Of a stretch of 53,062 nt of DNA, positions 8,981-16,768 are shown one piece after another. The position numbers and the translations under genes were made by a program. How positions within the stretch are numbered: the first letter of the stretch is position 1; each line of letters begins with the position of its first letter. This stretch comes from Thermoguttaceae bacterium (GTDB lineage Bacteria > Planctomycetota > Planctomycetia > Pirellulales > Thermoguttaceae): the NCBI GenBank assembly GCA_017937485.1, contig JAGBDN010000043.1, positions 1 to 53,062 on the forward strand, read 5' to 3'. Below the pieces are notes generated by a model, which worked only from the letters and a program-made list of their open reading frames with translations, was not told the origin of the DNA and made no database searches.

Positions 8981-9436
8981 CGCCGCCGACGCCGAAAACG
9001 ACGCGCCGAGTAACGAATAAAACGATTCTAACGGCAAAGAAACGCTCCTCCGCGAATTTTTTCGAAAAAACGAGCGTTTCCGGGAAACTTTTCCTAGCGA
9101 AAGAACCGTTTTAACGTTAAAATAGTATCGGGTAAACCGCTTCCGCCGCTCGACGAACGTTTCGTCGAAGCGCGGCGTTAAAATCGGCAAAACTCGCGCG
9201 ACCGGCGAGCGTTTTGGAAAATTTCGCGTTATTTGACGCGAAGTCCTTCAAAAACGACGGGAATCGGGTTATACTGAAGAAGCGTTTTTTCCTCGGCGGC
9301 GTTTCGCAAAATCGCCCCTCGCCCATTTTCGGCGACGGAAACGAACGGACAACGAAGTCGAAATCGCAACTTTTAGCGTCAAGATAAATAAGAGCGACAG
9401 AACGCAGGTTCTTTCGGTTAAAGGAGACGTTGCCTC
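8981..9436. other. 456-base intergenic stretch with a hairpin and a promoter
   Basis: No credible gene. It holds a hairpin with arms AAACGCTC (9040-9047) and GAGCGTTT (9072-9079) around an A/T-rich loop, possibly the end of the phosphoesterase transcript. It also holds a likely promoter at 9247-9275 for the coiled-coil operon. Confidence 0.5.
9247..9275 (+). promoter_or_regulatory. Promoter of the coiled-coil operon
   Basis: TTCAAA (9247-9252), a 17-base spacer and TATACT (9270-9275). The first transcribed base would be near 9282, giving a leader of about 155 bases before the ATG at 9437. Confidence 0.45.
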
Positions 9437-10276
9437 ATGAACTTGGTCGGAAAAATTTTTGTAGGGATTATTGCGTTGATGAGCGTCGTTTGTCTCACGC
9501 TCAGCGTCGTTTCTTACGCGTCCCACCACAACTGGAAAGAGCGTTCGGCGCAACTTGACGAACAAATCAAGAAGCTCGAAGGCGAAAAGACCGCGATGGC
9601 GGCGGAAAAGACCGCGCTCGAAAACGCCAAAGCCGACGCCGTCAAAAATTACGAGCAAATCGTTAAAGCGTTGGATTCGAAAGTCGCCGCGATGACCGCC
9701 GAAAACCAAACGCTTAAAGCGACCAACGAACAACTTGAAGCCGACCTCCAAGCGCGCGTCGACGCGATCGCGACCAGCGGTCAAACGATCAACACGCTGA
9801 ATCAACAAATCGCCCTCACGACGCAAGACCTCGCGACCGCGCAACAACTTCGCGCTTCGTATCTCCGCGACCTCGCGCAAACGATGGCGAACCTCCACAA
9901 CCTCGCCGGTATCTTGGGGAACGTTCAAGAACAAAACGTCGATCTGACGAAAGCGCACGACGACGTTCTCGCCGTTCTGCAACAACACGGTCTCAACCCG
10001 GATCCGAGCCTTTACGGCGAATTGCCGAAAGTCGCCGTTCGCGGAACGATCGAAGTCGTTCAAGAAGGCCCGAGCGGTTTGATCTCGGTTTCGATCGGTT
10101 CCGACGACGGTCTCGCTAAGGGCAACCAACTTCACGTTCGTCGCGGCGACGTTTACCTCGGCAAAGTCGAAGTCGTTACCGTCGAACCGAACCGCGCTAT
10201 CTGCCAGGTCTTGGGCGAATATCGTCAAGGTACGATGCTCGAAGGCGACGAAGTTTATTCGCAAGAAACCAACTGA
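9437..10276 (+). CDS. Membrane-anchored coiled-coil protein with a C-terminal beta domain
   Basis: 279 residues. An N-terminal hydrophobic segment (about 6-27) anchors it to the membrane. Residues ~32-150 are a heptad-like coiled coil rich in Lys, Glu, Ala and Gln. The last ~80 residues form a Gly/Val-rich beta domain, with IGSDDGLAKGNQLHVRRGD followed by YLGKVEVVTVEPNRAICQV. That layout (TM, coiled coil, small beta domain) recalls MreC, but the sequence is not clearly MreC. An AAGGAG ribosome site lies about ten bases upstream. The codons look optimised (frequent AAG, AAC, GGT), which suggests high expression. The next gene follows after 11 bases. Planctomycetes commonly carry such a pair. 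Function unknown; an envelope-structure role is an inference. Confidence 0.8.
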   Translation: MNLVGKIFVGIIALMSVVCLTLSVVSYASHHNWKERSAQLDEQIKKLEGEKTAMAAEKTALENAKADAVKNYEQIVKALDSKVAAMTAENQTLKATNEQLEADLQARVDAIATSGQTINTLNQQIALTTQDLATAQQLRASYLRDLAQTMANLHNLAGILGNVQEQNVDLTKAHDDVLAVLQQHGLNPDPSLYGELPKVAVRGTIEVVQEGPSGLISVSIGSDDGLAKGNQLHVRRGDVYLGKVEVVTVEPNRAICQVLGEYRQGTMLEGDEVYSQETN

Positions 10277-10287
10277 GGTCGAACGCG

Positions 10288-10536
10288 ATGAAAGCTAAAA
10301 AAGAAAAACCCGCGAAAGCGCCAAAAGTTAAGAAAGAGAAGAAGCGCAAGGGGCAAGTCGCCGACGCCTCGTTCGACGGCGACTCTTTCGCCGCTCCGGT
10401 CGCCAAGGCCAAGAAGGCGAAAGTTCCGGCGCGCAAGGTTCCGGCCGACGTTTACACGTTGGTTCTCCTCCTTTCGTTCCTCTTCTTCACCGCCGCTTGC
10501 GTGATGATGTACCTGGACTTGGGTTCGTACAAATAA
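10288..10536 (+). CDS. Small Lys-rich one-TM protein
   Basis: 82 residues: a strongly basic cytosolic N-terminus (Lys/Ala/Pro repeats over residues 2-55), one membrane helix (about 57-76) and a five-residue exterior tail. It is 11 bases downstream of the coiled-coil gene, almost certainly in one operon, and probably works with it. A hairpin terminator follows at 10552. No named family recognised. Confidence 0.75.
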   Translation: MKAKKEKPAKAPKVKKEKKRKGQVADASFDGDSFAAPVAKAKKAKVPARKVPADVYTLVLLLSFLFFTAACVMMYLDLGSYK

Positions 10537-10551
10537 CGCCGCAAGTTCCCT

Positions 10552-10597
10552 AAATCGTCGACGCGCCGTTTTACGGCCGCCGACGATTTGCGTTTTC
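10552..10597 (+). terminator. Rho-independent terminator of the coiled-coil operon
   Basis: Arms AAATCGTCG (10552-10560) and CGACGATTT (10581-10589) enclose a GC-rich inner stem, followed by GCGTTTT. Confidence 0.6.
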
Positions 10598-10692
10598 CCC
10601 TCCGTCGCTCCGAGAGCCGCCAATTTGCGTCGACGCTCGGAGCGCGGCGTTCCTTCCCCCCTTTCACGCAACGTTTTCGAAAGGCGTCGTCG

Positions 10693-11406
10693 ATGTCCTC
10701 CAAAACGACAATCCTTAACGCGATCAAAAACGCCCTCGCCGACGTCGACCGTTCGGCGTTTCCCGCGCCGGAGCTTCCCGAAATTTGGCCGATTCAAAAC
10801 GCGTCGCCGTCCGAATTGGCCGCGTCGTTCGCCGAAAATCTCGCCGCGGTCGCCGGAGAAGCGGTTCTTTGCGCCGACGAAAACGCGGCGTTGGAAGCGG
10901 TCGGTCGCGTTTTGTCGGAACTCGCCGCGAACCCGCCCGCGAACGTTCCGTCCGGCGCGCCGCTCGAACTCGGCGTTTTCTCGAATCCGGAACTCGCGCC
11001 GTTCGCCGAAAAGCTCGTCGCCGCCAACTCGAATTGGAAAACGGTTTACGCGCCGGAAAATCCCGCCGACGCCGACCCGAAAGAGCGTCAAACGCTCGCC
11101 GCCGGGCTAGTTTCTCCGCTCCTTTTGCTCGCGGACACGGGAACCGCCGCCGTCGAAGCGCGCGCCGCGTTCGACCGTTTCCTTTGCTACCTCGTTCCGG
11201 TTTGCCTCGTCGTCGCTCGTCGAAGCCAACTTCGCGAACATCTTCCCGCGGCGTTCCCGGAAATTGAAGCGAAAATGCGCAATCCGGAACAGCGCGGCGA
11301 AATCGCGTTGATCACCGGCCCGAGCCGCACCGCCGACATTGAAAAAATTCTCGTTCTCGGCGTTCACGGCCCGCGTCGGCTTATCGTTTTCATTATCGAA
11401 GACTAA
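10693..11406 (+). CDS. lutC: LUD-domain protein, LutC/YkgG type
   Basis: 237 residues from the ATG at 10693; the in-frame ATG at 10588 would add 35 non-homologous Arg-rich residues. The C-terminal half carries the family hallmarks: a LLLLADTGTAAVE strand, an LVPVCLVV strand and the closing ITGPSRTADIEKILVLGVHGP segment. In lactate-utilising bacteria LutC works with LutA and LutB to oxidise L-lactate to pyruvate; neither is near this gene, so the partner may be elsewhere or the role different. The gene's last 60 bases and the bases beyond its stop recur twice more downstream as decayed tandem copies. Confidence 0.85.
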   Translation: MSSKTTILNAIKNALADVDRSAFPAPELPEIWPIQNASPSELAASFAENLAAVAGEAVLCADENAALEAVGRVLSELAANPPANVPSGAPLELGVFSNPELAPFAEKLVAANSNWKTVYAPENPADADPKERQTLAAGLVSPLLLLADTGTAAVEARAAFDRFLCYLVPVCLVVARRSQLREHLPAAFPEIEAKMRNPEQRGEIALITGPSRTADIEKILVLGVHGPRRLIVFIIED

Positions 11407-11599
11407 CCGCCGCGCCGCCGTCGAAAACGCTGAAAGATTCCCGTTCTCGACGTCCCCGACCCGCGTCGGTTTATCGTTTTCGTTATTGAAGACTAACCGC
11501 CGCGTCGCCGTCGAAAACGTTGAAAGATTCTCGTTCTCGGCCTCCCCGGCCCGCGTCGGCTTATCGTTTTCGGTATTGAAGACTAACCGCCGCGTCGCC
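11347..11599 (+). repeat. 90-bp tandem repeats duplicating the 3' end of lutC
   Basis: Units start at 11347, 11437 and 11527, exactly 90 bases apart; the third stops matching at 11599. Unit 1 is the real 3' end of lutC, including its stop and 30 bases beyond. Units 2 and 3 repeat it with substitutions, including the CCGCGTCGG...TTATCGTTTTC part and GAAGACTAACCGCCGCG. Because 90 is a multiple of three, both strands keep spurious open frames across the array. Confidence 0.9.
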
Positions 11600-11660
11600 A
11601 CCGACGTTCGCCGTTCCCGCGTCGACGTTCGTTTAGTCGTTCCGTTCGCCGTTTTCCTCC

Positions 11661-11672
11661 TTTTATTAATAA
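11661..11672 (+). promoter_or_regulatory. AT-rich island before the MBL hydrolase gene
   Basis: TTTTATTAATAA sits 13 bases before the ATG at 11686 in otherwise GC-rich DNA, where a ribosome site is expected but not seen. It resembles the islands at 5769, 21769 and 52252. Confidence 0.35.
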
Positions 11673-11685
11673 CGCCGCGCCTCCG

Positions 11686-12345
11686 ATGAAGATCGCCGAA
11701 CTTGAATTCCGCAAAGCCGTTTTGTCCGATTTCCAAGAAAACGCCTACGTCGTTTCGCTCGCCGGGCGGAGCGATTGCGTCGTCGTCGACCCCGGCGCGG
11801 AACCGGCGCCGCTGATCGAAAAGTTGCGCAAAAACAATTTGAATCCGGTCGCGCTCCTCGTTACGCACGGGCATTGGGATCACGTCGGCGGAATTTCCGA
11901 GCTCCGCGCGATTTGGCCGGACGCGAAAATTTACGTCGGCGCGGGCGAGCGTTACAAACTGACCGACCCGCGCGGCAATCTCTCGGCGCACTTCGGCTTG
12001 CCCTTAACGACTTGCGACGCCGACGTTTCCCTCGCGGACGGCGAAACCTTCGAAGCGGCGGGAATCCCGTTTAAAACGGTCGAGATTCCCGGACACGCGC
12101 GCGGCCACGTCGTTTACGTTCTCGAAACGGACGAAGCCCCGATCGTTTTCTGCGGCGACGTTATCTTCGCCGGCAGCATCGGGCGCAGCGATTTCCCGGA
12201 CGGCGATTACGACGCGTTGATCGCCGGAATCCGCGACAAAATTCTAACGCTTCCGAGCGACGCGGTTCTTTGCCCCGGACACGGCCCCGAAACGTCGGTC
12301 GGCGTCGAACGAGCGACCAATCCCTTCTTGGAAGGTTGCGTTTGA
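11686..12345 (+). CDS. MBL-fold metallohydrolase, GloB-like
   Basis: 219 residues, typical for small glyoxalase-II-like hydrolases. The zinc motif HxHxDH is seen as THGHWDHVGG (about residues 60-69). The other ligands are in IPGHARGHVVY, FCGDVIFAG and PGHGPETS. It should hydrolyse a thioester or related substrate using two metal ions in the cytoplasm; the exact substrate (glutathione, bacillithiol or other thioesters) cannot be read. It follows the lutC repeat array and precedes the phosphatase gene by 104 bases. Confidence 0.9.
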   Translation: MKIAELEFRKAVLSDFQENAYVVSLAGRSDCVVVDPGAEPAPLIEKLRKNNLNPVALLVTHGHWDHVGGISELRAIWPDAKIYVGAGERYKLTDPRGNLSAHFGLPLTTCDADVSLADGETFEAAGIPFKTVEIPGHARGHVVYVLETDEAPIVFCGDVIFAGSIGRSDFPDGDYDALIAGIRDKILTLPSDAVLCPGHGPETSVGVERATNPFLEGCV

Positions 12346-12449
12346 TCGAACGTCGGCGTCTCCGCGCCGGTCGCGAGCGGAACCCCTTTTCGCCCTTTCT
12401 TCCCCGCGACGTTCGCGACGCGCCGCCCAACGCTCGTTTTCCGTCGCTT

Positions 12450-14372
12450 ATGTCGTTCGCCAACGCCTTTTTGCCTCGCCTGTCGCCCGACGCCCGTTCC
12501 GAAACCGCGCGCCCGTTGCGCAAAACGTTCCTCCTTTGGACGTCGGCGTTGACGGCGGCGGCGATTTTAGCGTCGACGTTCGTTTCGTTTTTCTTCGAAA
12601 CGCGTTCGGCCAAGCGCGAGGCCGCGCAAACGATTCGCGCTAAAATTCTCGAAGCTCAAACGCAAGCGGAACGAGCCCGCGAAAATCTCGCGACGATCGA
12701 GCTTTACGAACGCCGCGCCTCCGTCTGCCGCGCCCGTTCCGCCGCCGAAATTTTGCGGCTCGACGACGCTCCGATCGACGAAAAACGCCTTGCGGAACTC
12801 GCGCGTTTCTTAAATCTCGACGAAATCGACGTCGTCGACGAAAACGGTATTTGCGTCGCTTCTTGGCCGCCGGCGACGCGCGGGTTCGACTATTCGCAAA
12901 AACCGGAAACCGCCGATTTTCTCCGCGTTCTCGACGATCCGACGCTCGAAATTTCGCAACCGCTCCGCCCGAGCGCGACCGACGCCGAGCAAATGTTCCA
13001 ATATTCCGCCGTCGCTCGCCGCGACGCGCCCGGTTTCGTCGAAGTCGGGCTCCTTTCCGCTCGAGCGGAGCAAGCGCGCGCCCTCGCCAACTTAGCGCGG
13101 TTCATCGGCTCCTTCCGACTCGGCAAAAACGGTCGTCTCTTCGTCTTCCAAAACGGCGTTCTTCTCCGCGACGAAACGCCGGGCGACGGCGACGCTCAAA
13201 CGCCCGACGCCGATTTCCTCGCCGCCGACGTCGACGCTTTCCCGCTCGACGCGATCTTCGACGCCAAAGTCGACGGCGCGAGTTGTTTCGCGTTGGCCCG
13301 AAAAAGCGACGACTGCGTTTTCGTCGGCGCGCTCCCGAAAAGCGAAATTTTCGCGCAACGACGTTCGACGCTCGTTTTGATTTTTGTCGCAAACGCGCTC
13401 CTTTTCTTCGGTCTTTTTTCGGTCGTTTCGCTTCTAACGCGGCGCTTGGTCGTCGACGGCGTCCTCGCGATCAACCGTTCCTTAGCGAAAATCGTCGACG
13501 GCGATCTCGGCGAACGCGTCGACGTCGCGACGACCCGCGAATTTCTCGAACTCTCGAACGGACTCAACGCGACGGTCGACGCCCTCCAAGGCGCGATCGA
13601 CGAAGTGAAACGCCGCGTCGACAAAGAACTCGAACTCGCCCGACGCATCCAAACGGCGGCGCTCCCGTCCGTCTTTCCCCCCTTCCCGGAACGGCGCGAG
13701 TTCGATATTTACGCCGAAAACCGCCCGATGGCGAGCGTCGGCGGCGATATGTTCGACTACTTCTTCGTCGACGAAAACCGCCTCTTCTTTTACGTCGCCG
13801 ACGTTTCCGGACACGGCGTCCCGGCCGCGCTCTTTATGATGAAGACTACCGCGTTAGTCAAGAATCTCGCGCTCTCCGGGCTCCCGCTCCCGCAAGTCGT
13901 CGCGCAAACGAACCGCTACCTCGCCGAAAACAACGACGCGACCTTCGTTACCGCCTTCTTTTGCCTCGTCGACGTCGCGACCGGGCGGCTCGAGTACGTC
14001 GACGCCGGACACAATCCGCCCTTCCTCCGCGAACCGAACGGACGATTCCGCGAAATCGCGCCGCAAATCTGCCTCCTTCTCGGAGTCGTCGACGACGCCG
14101 AGTTCGAAAGCGCGACGCTCGACCTCGCTCCCGGCGCCGCCCTCGTCCTCTTCACCGACGGCGTTACCGAAGCGGCGTCCGCGACGTCGTCCGAACAATT
14201 CGGCGTCGAACGCGCCCTCGCCGCCGCCGAAAAAGCCGCCGCGACGCCCGACGCCTCCGCCGCGAAAATCGTCGACGCCCTCTTCGCCGCCGTCGAAAAC
14301 TTCGCCGCCGACGCCGAACGCTCCGACGACGTTACCGCCCTCGCCTTCCGTTACGACGGGCCCAAAAGTTAA
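12450..14372 (+). CDS. Membrane PP2C-type (SpoIIE/RsbU) serine phosphatase with HAMP domain
   Basis: 640 residues from the ATG at 12450; the longer frame starting at 12270 lies inside the MBL gene. Order: short cytosolic N-terminus, TM1 (about 27-50), an extracytoplasmic sensor region (~50-305) with PDC-like features (a DEIDVVDENG strand), TM2 (~308-330), a HAMP-like segment (~330-385), a short coiled coil containing RRIQTAALP, then the PP2C domain with metal-binding VGGDMFDYF, VADVSGHGVPAALFM and FTDGVTEA. This is the architecture of phosphatases that reset anti-sigma-factor antagonists or other phosphoproteins in response to an outside signal. No sigma-factor, antagonist or kinase gene adjoins it, so its target is unknown. 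Confidence 0.9.
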   Translation: MSFANAFLPRLSPDARSETARPLRKTFLLWTSALTAAAILASTFVSFFFETRSAKREAAQTIRAKILEAQTQAERARENLATIELYERRASVCRARSAAEILRLDDAPIDEKRLAELARFLNLDEIDVVDENGICVASWPPATRGFDYSQKPETADFLRVLDDPTLEISQPLRPSATDAEQMFQYSAVARRDAPGFVEVGLLSARAEQARALANLARFIGSFRLGKNGRLFVFQNGVLLRDETPGDGDAQTPDADFLAADVDAFPLDAIFDAKVDGASCFALARKSDDCVFVGALPKSEIFAQRRSTLVLIFVANALLFFGLFSVVSLLTRRLVVDGVLAINRSLAKIVDGDLGERVDVATTREFLELSNGLNATVDALQGAIDEVKRRVDKELELARRIQTAALPSVFPPFPERREFDIYAENRPMASVGGDMFDYFFVDENRLFFYVADVSGHGVPAALFMMKTTALVKNLALSGLPLPQVVAQTNRYLAENNDATFVTAFFCLVDVATGRLEYVDAGHNPPFLREPNGRFREIAPQICLLLGVVDDAEFESATLDLAPGAALVLFTDGVTEAASATSSEQFGVERALAAAEKAAATPDASAAKIVDALFAAVENFAADAERSDDVTALAFRYDGPKS

Positions 14373-14704
14373 AGAAGACTAACGCTTGAACCGCGTCTTT
14401 TCCGGGAGAAGTCGGCGAAAAGAACGCGCCGCCCCCTTCCCAACGCGCTCGAATCTGTTAAAATAAGCGATAATAGAGAGAGTCGGAGCAAGCCGATTTT
14501 TCCGTTCGAACCGACCGACGCGTCGCCGCGTTCCCCGTTCGAACCGGTCGCCGGCCCCGACGCGAAAACGCCGACGACGTTTTCCTTCCCGAACGTCCCC
14601 GCGACGCTCGCAAGAAAACGTCGAAAGCCTCCGTTTCGCGTCGACGACCGCGCTTCGTCTCGACGGATTCTTTTTTTAAACCACGAGAAAGGGAGAGCGC
14701 TAAG
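14373..14704. other. 332-base intergenic region, leader of the NifU-like gene
   Basis: No credible plus-strand gene. Two AT-rich candidates for a -10 box occur, TAAAAT (14459-14464) and GATAAT followed by AGAGAG (14469-14474), but neither has a convincing -35 box. A GGGAG ribosome site lies just before the ATG at 14705. Confidence 0.4.
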
Positions 14705-15397
14705 ATGCAATTTTCTCACGAAGTTGAACACATGACCTGCGTTGCCAAGGGCGCGAATCACGGTCCGGCTCCGATTCCGGAAGAAGGTCGTTGGGTTCAA
14801 GCGAAACAAATTTCCGACATTTCCGGTTTCACCCACGGGATCGGTTGGTGCGCGCCGCAACAAGGTTGCTGCAAACTGTCGCTCAACGTTAAAGAAGGGA
14901 TCATCGAAGAAGCCCTCGTCGAAACGCTCGGTTGCTCCGGCATGACGCACTCCGCCGCGATGGCGTCCGAAATCCTCATCGGCAAAACGATCCTCGAAGC
15001 GCTCAACACCGACCTCGTCTGCGACGCGATCAACACCGCGATGCGCGAACTCTTCCTCCAAATCGTCTACGGTCGCACCCAAAGCGCGTTCTCCGAAGAC
15101 GGTCTCCCGGTCGGCGCCGGTCTCGAAGACCTCGGCAAAGGCCTCCGTTCGCAAGTCGGCACGATGTTCGCGACCAACAAAAAGGGCCCGCGTTACCTCG
15201 AAATGGCCGAAGGTTACGTCCTCAAAATCGCTCTCGACGCCGACAACGAAATCATCGGTTACCAATTCGTCAACCTCGGCAAGATGATGGAAGCGATCAA
15301 GAAGGGCGTCGATCCGAAAGAAGCGTTCGAAAAGAACATCGGCGCTTACGGTCGCTTCGCCGACGCCGTCAAAACGATCGACCCGCGCAACGAATAA
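14705..15397 (+). CDS. NifU/IscU-like iron-sulfur cluster scaffold protein (GGGtGRT partner)
   Basis: 230 residues. The first ~130 resemble IscU: a GIGWCAPQQGCCKL segment supplies cysteines near the first ligand position, and LGCSGMTHSAAMASEI followed by GKTILEAL matches the GCGSAxAS...GKT region around the second ligand. The third IscU-type cysteine is not obvious, though VCDAIN is nearby. Residues ~130-230 are a family-specific extension ending in a helical Lys/Glu-rich tail. The gene is followed after 180 bases by a GGGtGRT gene, a pairing known in many anaerobes. It presumably assembles or carries an Fe-S cluster for that partner. Codons look optimised for high expression. Confidence 0.85.
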   Translation: MQFSHEVEHMTCVAKGANHGPAPIPEEGRWVQAKQISDISGFTHGIGWCAPQQGCCKLSLNVKEGIIEEALVETLGCSGMTHSAAMASEILIGKTILEALNTDLVCDAINTAMRELFLQIVYGRTQSAFSEDGLPVGAGLEDLGKGLRSQVGTMFATNKKGPRYLEMAEGYVLKIALDADNEIIGYQFVNLGKMMEAIKKGVDPKEAFEKNIGAYGRFADAVKTIDPRNE

Positions 15398-15447
15398 TTC
15401 GTCCGCCGTTCGCTTTTCTCCCTTTTTCCGTCCTTTTCGGTCGACTC

Positions 15448-15464
15448 CGAAGCGTTTCGCTTCG
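15448..15464 (+). promoter_or_regulatory. Hairpin between the NifU-like and GGGtGRT genes
   Basis: CGAAGCG-TTT-CGCTTCG is a perfect 7-bp stem with a 3-base loop and no T-run after it. It could be an mRNA-processing or stability element rather than a terminator. Confidence 0.4.
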
Positions 15465-15553
15465 TCCCGGTCCCGAAAGTTCGAGCGTTCGACGCGACGC
15501 GTTTCGACCGCTTCCGACGACGGAAATCGGCGTTTAAAATCAAAATCAAATAG

Positions 15554-15567
15554 CTTAATATATTAAG
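15554..15567. promoter_or_regulatory. Perfect palindrome overlapping the GGGtGRT ribosome site
   Basis: CTTAATATATTAAG, a perfect 14-base palindrome, ends within the AAGGTG ribosome site (15565-15570), eight bases before the ATG at 15578. It may be an operator or may fold the ribosome site into a weak hairpin. Confidence 0.45.
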
Positions 15568-15577
15568 GTGCAATAAC

Positions 15578-16579
15578 ATGGCTACGTTTGAAAGTTACGA
15601 ACGTCGGATCGCCCAAATCAAACCGGTTTTGGAACAATACGGTTTCGCCGATCTCGACGCCGCGCGCGAATTCAACCTCTCGAAGGGCGTCGACGCCGAA
15701 CAAATCGTCCGCTCGATCCAACCGATCGCCTTTGAAAACGCCGTTTGGGCTTACACCCTCGGCGCCGCGATCGCGTTGAAAGAAGGTTGCGAAAAGGCCG
15801 CGGACGCCGCCGAAAAGATCGGCGTCGGTCTCCAAGCGTTCTGCATTCCGGGCAGCGTCGCCGACCAACGTCAAGTCGGTCTCGGCCACGGCAACCTCGC
15901 CGCGATGCTCCTCCGCGACTCGACGAAGTGCTTCTGCTTCCTCGCCGGTCACGAATCGTTCGCCGCCGCCGAAGGCGCGATCGGCATCGCCCGCAACGCC
16001 GACAAAGTCCGCCAAACCCCGCTGAAGGTCATCCTCAACGGTCTCGGCAAAGACGCCGCGCAAATCATCAGCCGCATCAACGGCTTCACCTACGTCCAAA
16101 CGAAATACGACTACATGACCGGCGAACTGACCGTCGTCCGCGAAAAGGCGTACTCGAACGGCGAACGCGCTAAAGTCCGTTGCTTCGGTTCCGACGACGT
16201 TTCGGAAGGCGTCGCGATCATGCGTCTCGAAGACGTCGACGTCTCGATCACCGGCAACTCGACGAACCCGACCCGCTTCCAACACCCGGTCGCCGGCACC
16301 TACAAGAAATGGGCCGTCGACAACGGCAAGAAATACTTCTCCGTCGCGTCCGGCGGCGGCACCGGCCGCACGCTCCACCCGGACAATATGGCGGCGGGCC
16401 CGGCGTCCTACGGTATGACGGACACGATGGGCCGTATGCACAGCGACGCGCAATTCGCGGGTTCCTCCTCGGTTCCGGCGCACGTCGAAATGATGGGCCT
16501 CATCGGGATGGGGAACAACCCGATGGTCGGCGCGACCGTCGCGGTCGCCGTCGCGGTCGAAGAATCGTTCAAAAAGTAA
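15578..16579 (+). CDS. GGGtGRT protein (PF14057-type)
   Basis: 333 residues, normal for the family. The name-giving GGGTGRT motif is present near residue 264, in VASGGGTGRTLHPDN. Other conserved stretches are GSVADQRQVGLGHGNLAAML, HESFAAAEGAIGIARNADK and GLIGMGNNPMVGATVAVAV. The protein is soluble, with no signal or membrane segment. The family is widely conserved in anaerobes next to a NifU-like scaffold, but as far as I know its reaction is undescribed. An AAGGTG ribosome site precedes the ATG and overlaps a palindrome. Codons look optimised. A strong bidirectional terminator follows at 16655. Confidence 0.92.
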   Translation: MATFESYERRIAQIKPVLEQYGFADLDAAREFNLSKGVDAEQIVRSIQPIAFENAVWAYTLGAAIALKEGCEKAADAAEKIGVGLQAFCIPGSVADQRQVGLGHGNLAAMLLRDSTKCFCFLAGHESFAAAEGAIGIARNADKVRQTPLKVILNGLGKDAAQIISRINGFTYVQTKYDYMTGELTVVREKAYSNGERAKVRCFGSDDVSEGVAIMRLEDVDVSITGNSTNPTRFQHPVAGTYKKWAVDNGKKYFSVASGGGTGRTLHPDNMAAGPASYGMTDTMGRMHSDAQFAGSSSVPAHVEMMGLIGMGNNPMVGATVAVAVAVEESFKK

Positions 16580-16654
16580 TTTTGCTTTTCGAACCGATTC
16601 CCGCGTTACCTCGTTCTTAACGTTACGCAAAACGGTCTAACGCGGAACGACGCA

Positions 16655-16695
16655 AAAAACGGCGCCGACGATAACGCATCGTCGGCGCCGTTTTT
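16655..16695. terminator. Strong bidirectional terminator
   Basis: Eighteen-base arms, AAAAACGGCGCCGACGAT (16655-16672) and its exact complement (16678-16695), enclose the loop AACGC, with T-runs on both strands. It separates the convergent GGGtGRT and permease genes. Confidence 0.9.
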
Positions 16696-16768
16696 GTTTC
16701 TTTTTACTTCCGTCCGAAGGTTGCGCCCCTTTTTTACTTTCCGCGAGCGTTCGTCTTTTCGGTTCGCG

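Noticed and set aside
11347..11599. A CRISPR array
   Set aside because: The units are 90 bp, directly adjacent, have no unique spacers, and the first is part of a coding gene.
11339..11689. A small repetitive protein encoded by the lutC repeat array on the plus strand
   Set aside because: It overlaps lutC in another frame and is open only because the repeat length is a multiple of three.
12270..12449. An earlier start for the PP2C phosphatase
   Set aside because: It lies inside the end of the MBL hydrolase gene and codes for Arg-rich residues without family similarity.
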